DNA of 64,000 bases from a virus: IMG/VR virus record IMGVR_UViG_3300025769_000077, positions 34,406 to 98,405 of that record. One strand, given 5' to 3'. The notes below the pieces were generated by a model. That model was not told the DNA's origin. It saw nothing but the letters and a program-made list of their open reading frames with translations, and searched no databases. Of this stretch, positions 44,801-53,028 are shown piece after piece. A program made the translations under genes and the position numbers. The stretch's first letter is position 1. Each line of letters begins with the position of its first letter.

Positions 44801-47800
44801 GACATCTCTGCCATTAATTCAGACATATTAACTAATCCATACTCTTGACCTCCAAAATATGTATTAGCATCTAGTGTTTTAAGGTAATTAAATATTTGTC
44901 CTATTTTTTGTACAGCTTCTACTTGTACAGTATTTAACTGTCCTTTATATTTACCTTTTTTTGTATTAGTATAAACGTCATTATATACAGTTTGTGTAAC
45001 ACCATGTATTAATTCATGTGTAATAGTATATTGTATAAAACTTTGAAAAGTAGTTAATCCTTTTACACCTAAGAGTTTACCACCTGCTCTTCCTTTATTT
45101 TGAAGCATATTTTGATAGCTTTCATAAAGAGCGTTTAGATTTATTGTTACAACTCCTGTTTGACTACTAAAACTACCACCTGCTCTGCTATCTAATTCTT
45201 GAACACCATTTGTAAATAAAACCTTGATGTTAAATTGATTAGCCGCATTTAATATTAAATTAAACAACTGCTGCCCAAAAAGAGAGTCACTTAATATTCC
45301 AATCTTTTTTAATTCATTTAAACTTATTTGTTGTTCTATTGGTAAACTATTTACAAAAGAAAGCTCTCTTCTTCTTTCTATATCAGCTTTTTGAGCTTTT
45401 ACTTTTGAAGTTTGCACTTCTTTCCTCCCTTGCGTGGTTTCTTTTTCATTTGGTCTTAATTTATTGTATAACTTAAGAGCTTCTATTGAATTAACACCTA
45501 ATATTCTAGATATCCTTTTAACATTCTGAGCTTTAGAGTATCTATCTAATCCTTGAGTAATTGATTTAATCTGTTTAGGAGTAGCGTTTATTCCTTCAAA
45601 TACTTTTTCATATTCAATATCTTGCTCAACTTCTTGTTCTTCAGCTTTGTTTCTTCTTATTATTTCTTCAACATCAGCTTGATATCCTTCAACATCATCT
45701 ATGTCTTGATAAGCTTCATCTAATTCTTGAAGTTGTTTTAATAGTTTTTCTTGTACTTCTCTAGCAGCTCTATTTTTTCTTTTAGAGTCTTTTTCTTGCT
45801 GAGTTCTTTTTGCAGCTTCAAAGGCAGTTTCTGCTGCATCTCTATTAGGTTCTTCATTTTTTACTTTTTCGTTTTGTTCTTTAACTTCAAATCTAGGTAA
45901 TTTAGTATGAAATAGTTCTGTTTTAATAACTAAGTTCATAGCTCTTAATTGACTAACTGCTTTCTTTTCATTAGTCAGTAATTCAGCTATATCTTGTTTA
46001 CTTAAACCGGCTCTACCAAGTACTTGTTCATTTTGAGCAATGTACTGTTTTAATGCAGCAATTGCATCTCTTATTTCATTATGTCGTTTACCTAATTCAA
46101 TAGTGTCTTTTATTTGAGTTATATCAAATAGTTCTACGTAATTGTCAGCTAATTCAGTAAACTCTTTAGCTAAACTAGGTGTAACTATATCTAAGGTTAC
46201 TTCATTTAATAAAGTAATATAGATTACTTGATCTATAATTATTTCATCTGTAAACTTAACTGGTCCTTGTGGACCTATAAGAGTAACTTCTTTAACGTAG
46301 TTCTTATTTCCTTTTCTGTCGTATAACTCTTCTATATCAGAAGGAATTGTATAATCTATTCCTCTTATTTTTAAAGTACCATTATCGTTTACATTAACTG
46401 TATAATCCTCTCTATTGATGTTTTTATATCCTGCAAATACTGATTCTAAATATTTTTCAGTAGCAGCAGCGTCGTCTTCATAAGGATCTATTTTATTGTC
46501 TCTAGCGAAGTACTCATCTATAATTTGTTGTTCTCTTAAGAATGCATAGTTCAATATAGATAAATGATTTTCTGATATATCTATAGTACTAGAAGCTTTA
46601 TACATTTCTTCTTTTACGTCCTTACCGTATCGTTCAATTATCTCATTTACTTTAATAGCTTCTTGGTTAAGATCTTCATTTGAAAGAGTTCTTAATCTAT
46701 TTCTATATTCTGAAAGTAATTGTTTATTAAATGCTTTGGTATTAGCATGTCTAATATGTTCTACGTTATTGATTACATTGTGTATTTCAATACCTTCTTT
46801 CATTAAGTAACCAATAGTTATATCGATACCTTTTATAACTTGATTTAAAGATTCAATCAACTCTTCAGCTTTTCTTATCTGATTAATCTTTCTATCAGTA
46901 AATCTATCTTTAGTTTCCTGGTTAAAGTTTTTATATTGAATGTTTTGAATACTTTCACGCATCTTAGGAATAGATGCTTTTACTTTTTCTATTTCATCCT
47001 TAGTTTCCTGAATACGTTCTTTAGATCTCTTTATGTTAGATTTGATTTCTTCTATCTTATCTTGTCTATTCTTTACAAATACAAAATCAATTAAGTCTTC
47101 TACAGTACTTAATTTAGCATCGTATTTTTTATTAAATTTACTTAGTTCATCTCTAAATAAAAGATCTCTACCTTCATATCTATTTTTAATATCCTTATCT
47201 GTAGGGTTTTCAGGTAAGGCAGGTGCTTGTTCTTTTTGCTCTTTTATCTTTTCATTTAAAATAGTATTAAGTTCCTGTTTACCGTTGTCAGATAAATCTT
47301 TAAAAAGATCTACAAATTCATCATAAGATTCAAAACTACTAGCAGCTTGTAACTTTTGTTTTTCTTCTCTTTGTTTCTTTTTAGTTAATCTGTCTTTTCT
47401 TCTACCGGTAATAGAATCAATAGCTGGATTGATTTCATGATCAATAAATGAACTAATATCTACAGCTTCAAATACTTTACTTAATAGTATTTCATCGTAC
47501 TCTGTAGAAATAGTATCTAATGGATTACCATTTTTATCTTTAGTTGCTTTATCGTATTTTATTCTATTGTTTTCTAAAGCTTTTATACGGTCATCGTATA
47601 TTCCATTTTCATTTTTCTCTTTAAGTCTTTCTATCAAAACATCAGTAGCATCTCTAGCTAACATATTATTATAAGCAGCTAATTGATCTGATGTATAATC
47701 ATCTCCTAGTTTACCTAAAGTTTCTTTTATAAAAGAACTTATTTCATCTTGTTGAACTTTAAATAGTTCTTTATGAGCCATTAAAGCAAGCTTTTCTATT

Positions 47801-49248
47801 TGCTCTTCTTTAGATAGAGTACCATCTTTCTTAATAGCATTAAAGTTTTTATGAAATTCATCAATTACTTTTACATATTTAGCTGCTTTAGGATTAGATT
47901 CACTAGCGTCTTGGTATTCTTCTCTTACTATATCTAATCTACCTCTATTAGCAGCATCGATTAACTGTGCTGTAAAAGATCTATCTGTTGCTATATTATA
48001 AGTTGTTTCATCACCAAGTAATTGACCAATCATAGCTTGAGCATTATCTCTTAGTTTTTGCTCTTGACTTGAATCACTTCCTTGTGATATATATCTAGCT
48101 AAAGAACCTGCTCCAGAAAATACTCCACCACCTATAGCACCAAACCAAGCTGATGTCCACATCTCAGGATCTTTTACATAGTTTTCAAATCTCTTTCCAA
48201 ATCCTTTACCATATACAGAATCAAGTTGTCCTAATCCTTTACCTACAGCTTCTTTATTTGTCATAAATTGATATGACTCTTCAATTGCTTCAGAACCCAT
48301 TTGACCGATACCTTCAGCTATCTTTCTACCTATTGACTTTTTAGCTTCTCTTGTTGCAACATTAGCTAAATCTGAGAAACCTCTATACATCATAATGTAT
48401 TGAGGTAAGTCTAATACAATAGCAGCACTGTTAGCTCTCCATGCTGAAGCAGCACCGTCAGATGCCATCTCTGTAGCTTTCATGTCATTAAGTCCCATTT
48501 GCTTAGCTTTCTGAAATATTTCATCATATGTTTGCTGAGCTTCCATGGTATTTTCCATATAACGAGAAACAATAGCACCGGTAATACCTTTAGTTAGTTT
48601 TTGAGCATTAGCTCCTTTTAAAAACTTAGAACCTGCTCCTAATAGCTTACCTGCTAAACCTAAGAGTCTTACTGTTCCTACTGCAGGAATCATTAATGAT
48701 AATGAAGTTGCTACTGATTTAATATTAGAACCCCACCATGTAGCATCCCATGGAGCAAATCCTTCTGCATCTTTAGTTTTAATTATACCTAAAACATCTT
48801 CTTGTAATGATTCTTTGTGTTCTGCAACCCAACTAGAAAACCAGTTAGAGTATTCTTGTGTAGCTTCTTTATAGTCTTCTTTACCTGCGTTAGCTATATC
48901 TTTAGCAATAGTTCCGTATTGTTCAAAGTCAAGTAAGTATCCAATACCTTCTGCTGTACCTAATACAACTTCTGCTAAACCTTGTCCAAAACCTTTTCCC
49001 CATACTTCCAATGCAGATTGACTTTGAGCAGCTTGTTCTTTTAGATCTATACCTGTAGCTTCTACAGGAGTGTCTAATTTAGAAAATACTTTATCAGCTA
49101 AATCAGCATCCATGGTTCTATATGGACGATCTGGAGAATAAGGTCTCTCAGGAGTGCTTTCAAATGCTAAGTTGTCTAAACCTCCCATCTTAACTGTAGA
49201 CTTAGGTTTACTATCCAGGTTAGTTATTGGATCAAGAAAATTACTCAT
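35818..49248 (-). CDS. Giant virion RNA polymerase polyprotein (4476 aa)
   Basis: The 13.4-kb frame is open throughout. Domains in order: an N-terminal ~400 residues with hydrophobic helices (SLSLMIPAVGTVRLLGLAG) likely to contact membrane; long coiled coils; a zincin motif HELIH (1411-1415); a second HEGFH (2141-2145); the polymerase core with DFDID (D3396, D3398, D3400), the metal-binding loop known for crAss-like virion polymerases; a PD-(D/E)XK-like region (D4194, D4208, K4210); and a C-terminal FGSN domain (4313-4316) resembling macro-domain-like phage proteins. It is packaged in the virion and transcribes early genes (family knowledge from phi14:2). A TATATTTG box lies just upstream. 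Confidence 0.85.
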   Translation of the reverse strand: MSNFLDPITNLDSKPKSTVKMGGLDNLAFESTPERPYSPDRPYRTMDADLADKVFSKLDTPVEATGIDLKEQAAQSQSALEVWGKGFGQGLAEVVLGTAEGIGYLLDFEQYGTIAKDIANAGKEDYKEATQEYSNWFSSWVAEHKESLQEDVLGIIKTKDAEGFAPWDATWWGSNIKSVATSLSLMIPAVGTVRLLGLAGKLLGAGSKFLKGANAQKLTKGITGAIVSRYMENTMEAQQTYDEIFQKAKQMGLNDMKATEMASDGAASAWRANSAAIVLDLPQYIMMYRGFSDLANVATREAKKSIGRKIAEGIGQMGSEAIEESYQFMTNKEAVGKGLGQLDSVYGKGFGKRFENYVKDPEMWTSAWFGAIGGGVFSGAGSLARYISQGSDSSQEQKLRDNAQAMIGQLLGDETTYNIATDRSFTAQLIDAANRGRLDIVREEYQDASESNPKAAKYVKVIDEFHKNFNAIKKDGTLSKEEQIEKLALMAHKELFKVQQDEISSFIKETLGKLGDDYTSDQLAAYNNMLARDATDVLIERLKEKNENGIYDDRIKALENNRIKYDKATKDKNGNPLDTISTEYDEILLSKVFEAVDISSFIDHEINPAIDSITGRRKDRLTKKKQREEKQKLQAASSFESYDEFVDLFKDLSDNGKQELNTILNEKIKEQKEQAPALPENPTDKDIKNRYEGRDLLFRDELSKFNKKYDAKLSTVEDLIDFVFVKNRQDKIEEIKSNIKRSKERIQETKDEIEKVKASIPKMRESIQNIQYKNFNQETKDRFTDRKINQIRKAEELIESLNQVIKGIDITIGYLMKEGIEIHNVINNVEHIRHANTKAFNKQLLSEYRNRLRTLSNEDLNQEAIKVNEIIERYGKDVKEEMYKASSTIDISENHLSILNYAFLREQQIIDEYFARDNKIDPYEDDAAATEKYLESVFAGYKNINREDYTVNVNDNGTLKIRGIDYTIPSDIEELYDRKGNKNYVKEVTLIGPQGPVKFTDEIIIDQVIYITLLNEVTLDIVTPSLAKEFTELADNYVELFDITQIKDTIELGKRHNEIRDAIAALKQYIAQNEQVLGRAGLSKQDIAELLTNEKKAVSQLRAMNLVIKTELFHTKLPRFEVKEQNEKVKNEEPNRDAAETAFEAAKRTQQEKDSKRKNRAAREVQEKLLKQLQELDEAYQDIDDVEGYQADVEEIIRRNKAEEQEVEQDIEYEKVFEGINATPKQIKSITQGLDRYSKAQNVKRISRILGVNSIEALKLYNKLRPNEKETTQGRKEVQTSKVKAQKADIERRRELSFVNSLPIEQQISLNELKKIGILSDSLFGQQLFNLILNAANQFNIKVLFTNGVQELDSRAGGSFSSQTGVVTINLNALYESYQNMLQNKGRAGGKLLGVKGLTTFQSFIQYTITHELIHGVTQTVYNDVYTNTKKGKYKGQLNTVQVEAVQKIGQIFNYLKTLDANTYFGGQEYGLVNMSELMAEMSNEGFVSALQRIELPENLRYNSKNKNVFESIISFITDLFTGKKVKNNAADSLYSAISDIITTPQIQNFTEATFTQNSTETVQDKINAKYGAELKALKSPFSNEEVKETISEEIFNEFVNTGKVSDTILESIAKKVKQNAPLSKREQAIFNNNISKIEDILKKNFEELNKTVEEIGEQIDLQERQDEFFDSIRQETKEEVYEPVEEHAPIRTTLTNHHDRNTDVTSQPLTSPSLLQAEEMEMVKEDKYWITNVDETGKPIPSDKNTIGVDWNYLNKGGVKVGDTLHLEIDTNDRFESEGFMKRKVLFVKYIDGNRENKDLSNRKVVGMLKAYRGSGNEQLLDLRKAIDQELKGKIGVVTLDKTIRVDEVKPGRVRTDAIRDLTEIDMDVKLAVGVKLEGGTILKHNHKGIFVNSGTVNKGGVYILVPMADGSYTPHRLFTKKIKDVPEVKERIMSLLNNATENNWKDKLEQLRTIVYWEDIKDVSFTKGSGWNVKVENKIVKGLNGQQAYDLLNLDNRVSHLPLNDITSNGKKFANRYKTNLHLTEQVHSTKIGIDFNSFETQKETKPSSGKWNKPNVKIRRNPNKGGKSLLSIDTGQQVEKWNEEKELAWFKKKFPNVPISVLDNLREIHGYGGVKAWGVFKDGAVYISSDAAKGTPYHEGFHVIFNMFSTASEKKQLLKLSPEGTTLQKEEWLAERYKEYTITREMNPSWSQPIKDFFRKLWLTIKEVFMDPSLEDLFFKMSTKTYKTPISGSQRFTRFSSELGPKGVVKAVELVNRVLFTTTVADLREQYPTLSDSQIFRRVGVESLYLDVVSTLMEYEEGFPEGASKSFLNTLINELYDNRTGKLKPNLYERIKRGVDVYGYQFKQSLDDYADIELDENSEHYEGWQNVDMQISLKNRLSDKLKKYLTSIPKVKIDNEGYLDIVRDEFGFVDYHNPSYMYNYLQRELADSYSKKDMMEKLEKLTELKPELAIIYSDLVDDFQGSLRSELNIPTTQLPTGLDTHIYTQIAAKAHAEFIMITNKKNKVFNQYEGRNVTYNNFNVFPSNQASVRNVLIEDWKIEASKRNLKEPIDIKRLLYTEDFKEVQFILDQVGITMNEEESKAFIGLDDTDKSTVNDSLDLIIKQARANKNVFEEESSNLDNVVNVIKKTKPQYYQLGFRNVEGKVVYSHINSSFTTKQLKVLKDKLDEYRKDPFYENSFLLDELEERDMDFAILDGYRGNNVSNGIKYANMDKSTLAKVTINAWDFRGNEAYYSHQILSDSPTMVMFRWKKYTVEEAKDRLRSVYQQEVERNKNFSERQEVFKNYNKNNKNFFLLPFMDGKKENELDAQIEAYVEREINYLQEIGMIEMKDGKWVDAADNFSHNFNKDLKNNLRRFLINDLLMQSQIVSLFSGDPAFYKRDKYKASEKGTGEDRHTVAGAFYKRNKQTISPGMHLDTEAVYEDVKGNQHTISDEYRVGFIEDIDIETELNGRPFKEVLRENLIKTGVSKRDADEIIRLHYKSSSVTDAQGFIDIVRLRDIEIGAGRWDHRKEELYNKMINGEKFNDSVFNVFKPFYFGHITTHGRRVPIQVKNSEALLVPQVAAKNKIMREIMEHMGWEFSGNSWQYNPNARKIDALQTSETFKVGIHNVQPNDNIPALDFDYKEQADERKYVTLSNADYRIQLETPLHHIDHNNLLGTQIRKLIMADIEGSYNGVSAEEILKEYEAITVQDIEESFKELTEGENAPFNNKTELVKELIKEVEDRGLGEKYIEALEIVDTRTGETALPLWHPVHVYRIESLLTSFFTNRVIKQKAPGGVLINQTAWGWDKQPKIVFKENGALDHFEGYVPASFIFGKNIPEKYMTDGEPDIDKVLRDPNFDKSLLDIITYRIPTEDKYSMIKVKITGFTPEASGGTIILPPEITSIAGLDFDIDKVYAIKKDMDVTNGYYSVQNTNNTRRIELMEQVLSAPQTLEAIFNPNEFKELEGLADKLQRAEIDKGNRDLGLTYNSTRLKVFEQMMTGKSLVGVFANHNASHATMQNHNVKTKLPVLFDNKYDSTQDKPIGMSLSLKRNANGKRVSKVMASYLAASVDNGKNPVLGFLNINPLTADIAALINRVGYTEETASYFLTQPVVKKISEIYFKNGGGKKALSTALTEVRNMFKRAGIKNDVEVKEGDKSTFKYQNINTSDLIKHRDLELEKDIDFQHKVFKAFEMYQLMASHLSKTVQATRVDAMPTGPSTANTEAVIRSRELLLDKGESLLLSGLRDYLTFVNNPSMDSFYQKGFVEPLSILKEYVPFFEPDFIAVKNLLQEITLKETNQPLSSEQINTINNEYLRYLASDFGPFREHYSTILPRINSESRKKFIEKYPQFEPFFKFIGDVQTDSGIFVPIFRGASGLDHQDKDHISKIWEEMITNSNPEVSKMGQDLAAFSFHAGGLNVSPNGMGNLLPVSYFRSLMNEEGQSLNEFLENRIYHGDPSTAEVPSYITNFVDQYIKNNFNKLPFVDFVMTDEINIGKSKDEILILKDGVNKGRFIKRRTGDTSFDLFEKVGKYEYQKINTLGIRSKKGNVVSEYMFDNKGFNLPAEAIEQNITPTSGDLTIDNLIESSEDFELTADKKFYRHIPTGDLYTRVSDFVGNKIVETDENRQILKTAQDIGNGIDEFVRDFFKGNLQTFKNYPIFKNLKHYMELKKQLENIKASLPEGSKIVSNDIVLFDPVKKVAGTVDLIMVNSDGTYSILDLKTKTSLKYKDSFKYGKSDTEKWTDQVNAYRQMFTNLTSEKVKNIAILPVTVAYNSGSSFLTEAPKIEKSIKLSLRDVMNTKSSNKSSQYYEGNIKPEPNTVFVFGSNPLGINGNPSKGTGGAALVASTQFGVKQGEKMDNKLSDSRQAYGLTTVTGPGKKKSLTPAQIVENIKKLYKTAQTGNFNKRRQFKIAYRNTTERSLNGYTGLEMIEMFNQAGPIPPNVIFSKEWFDTGKLNKPTSAIQSSSDNLTFDDVSDDQADEVNKEC

Positions 49249-49252
49249 ACTA

Positions 49253-49260
49253 CAAATATA
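49253..49260 (-). promoter_or_regulatory. Host-type -7 promoter box (TATATTTG)
   Basis: On the minus strand TATATTTG fits the Bacteroidota -7 consensus TAnnTTTG and lies about 4 bases before the start of the 4476-residue gene. No clear -33 TTTG is seen, and the leader would be extremely short, so the box may be chance. Confidence 0.3.
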
Positions 49261-49274
49261 TTACTTATCTGAGA

Positions 49275-51533
49275 CTAATTTTCTTTATTATACTCATATT
49301 GTGAGATATTAAAGAACTGTTGCTTTAAGTCAGCTTCAGTGAACTTATCAAACATAGTACCTGATTCATTAGTTAGGTTATATAGACCATAACTTCCATC
49401 GTTTTGTTTTGTATATATTTGGAATAATTTATTTCCATTATCATCCATACCTGCAGTTCTAATATCAATACTTAAAGGTCCTTTACCTGGTATATTTATT
49501 AATGTTTCTTCATGATCTCCATCAACCATATTAAGTACTTTAACAGGATCATAAGCTGTACCATAAAGTAGGTTATTTCTTAATCTTTCTCCTGTTGATC
49601 TACCTCCGGATGTTATATCATAACTCATATCTCCTTCTCCGTCATATGACATTGAAGTAGCTAGTCTTAAGAATTTACTGTTATCGGTAATATGGAAACT
49701 AAAGTTTTCTTGTTTTAATCTTACTCCATCTACAGTGGTTCCGTCATCATTTTTTCTTTCACCATAGTATGTAATCTGTACAATAGGATAACCAGTTCTA
49801 GGATCTACCTGATCAGTTAATACAGCTTCTTTACCTGATATTGTATAGTCTCTACCATTGAGTGAATAAGTGTTTCCATCTAAATCATTATCTTTTTCCC
49901 ATATATCTATTTGCATTCCATCTCTTGAGAATGAAGTAAGTTCTGATGTTTCTAATGCTTTATTTACTTCATTAGTTACTTCTGTGATAATAGATTTAGA
50001 ACCATCTTTTTCATCATCGTAAATAAGAGTAGGTGATTTATATATAGCTAGACTTTGTTTTTCTTTAACTGCGTTTTCTAATGCTTTTTTTCTAGAGTTA
50101 TACGCATCTTCTAAAACATCTTTAAATGCATCCCATTTGTCTGCTTCAAATTTTTGTTTTCTTACTTTTTCTCTAGAATCAGGATCTTTTAAATCACCCA
50201 TTAAACCTGAGTCAATGACAGGTCTATTACCAAATGAATTAACCATTGCATCTTCAACACTCATATTACTCATTAAGCCTATAGCTTTTCTCATCTTTTC
50301 ATTTATTTTTTTCATTTCAGGTTTACTTCCTTCTTCATACCATCCATCAATGTTAGAAAACTTTTGTATTAAAGCTTCTTGGTAGTCTTCCATATCCACA
50401 AAATTTATTAAGTCTTTAACACCTAATAAATTAAATCTTTCTTCTTGTTTAGCTATTAGGTTTTCTTGTAGTTTCTTTTGATCAAGTAATTGTTGATATC
50501 TTCCATTTAGTTTAAAGTTAGGATCATTTTTCTGAATGGTTGTCATTTCAGTATTTATATCCTTAATTAACTTTTTAGCATTATCTAAGTTTTTTTCCAT
50601 TTCTTTGAATGTCTTAGGAGTTAACATTTCTGCTTTACCTTGTGAGTACATTCCACTTAGAATATTTAAATTCTCTTGTCCTTTTCTCATTGCAGTTCTA
50701 GTTGCAGTGTCAAATTCCATATCAGTTTTAAATGTAGTAAAACCACTCTTTAAAGATTGTCCTAAGTTATCTGCAATGTCTTTGATTATTTTACTAGGTT
50801 CTTCTCCGTTCAAATATTTTTTATTAAAGTTTAAATAGTTTAAAGCTTCATTATCGTTACTTAATGTAGTTTCTACAGCTTTAGATATTGCTTCTGCAGT
50901 TGTTCCTTTCCATCCTTCTGTTTGATTAATCCATTTACCTGGATCATTTGGATCTTCAACCCACCCTGATTCTTTTAAATATCCTGATGGATTTTGAGCT
51001 GCAGCTTTTGCTATATCTAAACCTCTTTGTCCTACGTTAACCATAGTACCAGGAGTAATACCTTGATAAGAAGAACCTTCTAATACTCCTTTATAGTTAC
51101 TTAAAGATGCAGCTCTTGCTGCTTCTATTTGGTTCATATCAAACTTACCTGACGCTATCATCTTATCAAGCATATCATGATGCTTTAACATACTAGCGTA
51201 TTCGTTTTGCATTTTATATGCACTACCTCCAGGATTAAGTTCTGAATCTCTCATTCGTTTTACTTTTAAAAAGTCACGATAAGAATCTTTACTTATACCT
51301 TCGTTGAGTATTTTATCTGTAACAGAAGATTTTTGTTTAGTAAATTCTGATCTAATTCTATCTGCTTCTTCAGTATCTGCTCCTAAGTTTTGGAAATCCA
51401 AAGCTTGAGATTCTATTGCAGCTAATGTTTTATCATGACGCTCTTGCTGTAATTGTAAAGGCATCATCATCTCTTGCAATGTACTTGCTTGATAGATTGG
51501 TCTAACTTGTCTTGAAAAATATCTTCCTGCCAT
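49275..51533 (-). CDS. Cargo-like virion protein (752 aa)
   Basis: A large soluble protein, helical and Gln/Lys/Asp-rich in the first 500 residues, then more beta-rich. It starts MAGRYFSRQVRPIYQASTLQ. Its place between the polymerase protein and the 493-residue protein matches the block in crAss001 whose products sit inside the virion near the polymerase. No enzyme motif is seen. Its start overlaps the upstream gene's stop by 1 base. Confidence 0.68.
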   Translation of the reverse strand: MAGRYFSRQVRPIYQASTLQEMMMPLQLQQERHDKTLAAIESQALDFQNLGADTEEADRIRSEFTKQKSSVTDKILNEGISKDSYRDFLKVKRMRDSELNPGGSAYKMQNEYASMLKHHDMLDKMIASGKFDMNQIEAARAASLSNYKGVLEGSSYQGITPGTMVNVGQRGLDIAKAAAQNPSGYLKESGWVEDPNDPGKWINQTEGWKGTTAEAISKAVETTLSNDNEALNYLNFNKKYLNGEEPSKIIKDIADNLGQSLKSGFTTFKTDMEFDTATRTAMRKGQENLNILSGMYSQGKAEMLTPKTFKEMEKNLDNAKKLIKDINTEMTTIQKNDPNFKLNGRYQQLLDQKKLQENLIAKQEERFNLLGVKDLINFVDMEDYQEALIQKFSNIDGWYEEGSKPEMKKINEKMRKAIGLMSNMSVEDAMVNSFGNRPVIDSGLMGDLKDPDSREKVRKQKFEADKWDAFKDVLEDAYNSRKKALENAVKEKQSLAIYKSPTLIYDDEKDGSKSIITEVTNEVNKALETSELTSFSRDGMQIDIWEKDNDLDGNTYSLNGRDYTISGKEAVLTDQVDPRTGYPIVQITYYGERKNDDGTTVDGVRLKQENFSFHITDNSKFLRLATSMSYDGEGDMSYDITSGGRSTGERLRNNLLYGTAYDPVKVLNMVDGDHEETLINIPGKGPLSIDIRTAGMDDNGNKLFQIYTKQNDGSYGLYNLTNESGTMFDKFTEADLKQQFFNISQYEYNKEN

Positions 51534-53014
51534 TATTCCTTGTATTTAACTTTTCCTATTTTATCTAACATGTAATCATATACAGAGTTAGCTGTATTAC
51601 GATCCATTCCTTCTTTACCTATTGATCCTATATTTTGTCCGATAAGTCCTATTTGATCAGCAACTGCACTTTGATACATATCTAAATCTCTATCATTAAT
51701 GTCTTCTATTTGAAGTTTCATTCTTAAGTTGTTAGCATCTTGAGTATAGTTTGCATTCTGTACTCTTGCTAACTCTTGTGCATCTAATGCGTCTGATTGC
51801 ATATTAGCTTGAGCTAAAGATTGATTAGCTCTTGTGTTCAATCCCATACGAGAAGCTAAGAATCTAGCAGAGTTTCCACCACTTGCATCTCTTATGTTCC
51901 TAGAAGCAGTTGCTTCTGATTGTCTTATATCTCTATTAATCTGTTCTCTATCTACAAGATTAGCTTCAAACTCTACATTACTCATAAAGTCATTAGCGTC
52001 TTTCATTTCAGGTTTACTTCTAGTTAACCGGTATAAGTTAATAAGGTTAGAAGCTACTGGAGCCATTCTCATATAAGGATTAGCTTGATCCATGAATGTA
52101 TTTTCATCTGTATTTGGTTCTTTAGGTTTAGGTAAATTTTCATCATAAATAGGATTTTCTATATCTACATCATCAAACTCAACATTAGGAGTAGGAGTTT
52201 CAGGTTTACTAAACCCAAAGTCCATATTATTTACTATGTCTGAATCTTTATCTAAAAAATATGAATCTTTATATTTATCAAATGCTTTAGTTGTTAAAGG
52301 ACCAAAGTTTCCATAACCTTTTCCTTTATTTAAAGTTCCATTATCATATCCATCAGCCCATCCTGGTTGATTAATATCTAACCAGTCTTGAAAGTCTTGA
52401 GTTTGTTTTGTTTTCAGTGGACCTCCTAATGCCATGGTAATCTTACCACCATTAGATTTAAGGTAACCTCCATACTTCTTAGAGAATTCATTAAAGTCAT
52501 TATCCATAGCTAACATTCTTTCTGCTTCATGAGCTTCTTTTAATCTACTTAACTCTTTAATCATAGACTTTTGAGCTGTAGTATCATCTTCTCTACCTTT
52601 ATATTTATTCTTTATCTTCTTAGACGCATCTGCATAAGACATGTTACCTAAACTAAAACCTAGTTCTTTAGCTTTATCTTTAGATATCTGTAGTCTATTA
52701 GAAAATATATAGTTGTCAAAATTAGTTTCTCCTTCTTCTACTAAGAATTTACCTACTGGTATACCACCATTAGGATTCTGTTCATGAGTACCTCCACCTT
52801 CATATTCAGTAAGAGGACCACCATTAGCCATAATGTTATTCATTATAGATGAAGTCAATGCTCCTGCAGCTGCTCCACCTATTCCAGGTAGTAACATATT
52901 ACCTAGAGCTGCTGCTCCTACAGGTAACACAGCTTTAGCTGTATCTTTTAATACGTTACCTACTACGTTAGGGTTCTCTGCTTTTTGTTGTTGAGGTGGT
53001 TTATAATATGCCAT
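51533..53014 (-). CDS. Cargo/structural protein, crAss001 gp45-like (493 aa)
   Basis: An Ala/Gly-rich hydrophobic segment near the N-terminus (LPVGAAALGNMLLPGIGGAA) is followed by EYEGGGTHEQNPNGGIPVGK. The latter recurs in crAss-like cargo proteins and other Bacteroidota phage structural proteins, as I recall. The C-terminal half is helical with repeated Ala/Asn/Gln. It would travel with the polymerase into the cell. A TAAATTTG box lies upstream. Confidence 0.68.
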   Translation of the reverse strand: MAYYKPPQQQKAENPNVVGNVLKDTAKAVLPVGAAALGNMLLPGIGGAAAGALTSSIMNNIMANGGPLTEYEGGGTHEQNPNGGIPVGKFLVEEGETNFDNYIFSNRLQISKDKAKELGFSLGNMSYADASKKIKNKYKGREDDTTAQKSMIKELSRLKEAHEAERMLAMDNDFNEFSKKYGGYLKSNGGKITMALGGPLKTKQTQDFQDWLDINQPGWADGYDNGTLNKGKGYGNFGPLTTKAFDKYKDSYFLDKDSDIVNNMDFGFSKPETPTPNVEFDDVDIENPIYDENLPKPKEPNTDENTFMDQANPYMRMAPVASNLINLYRLTRSKPEMKDANDFMSNVEFEANLVDREQINRDIRQSEATASRNIRDASGGNSARFLASRMGLNTRANQSLAQANMQSDALDAQELARVQNANYTQDANNLRMKLQIEDINDRDLDMYQSAVADQIGLIGQNIGSIGKEGMDRNTANSVYDYMLDKIGKVKYKE

Positions 53015-53019
53015 AACTG

Positions 53020-53027
53020 CAAATTTA
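53020..53027 (-). promoter_or_regulatory. Host-type -7 promoter box (TAAATTTG)
   Basis: TAAATTTG on the minus strand fits TAnnTTTG and lies in the 14-base gap between the 1347- and 493-residue genes. The -33 element is not evident. Confidence 0.25.
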
Positions 53028-53028
53028 A

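Noticed and set aside
29329-49248. Plus-strand frames of 60-130 codons lying opposite the giant genes
   Set aside because: They are antisense shadows of long, well-supported coding frames, with no domain signal of their own.
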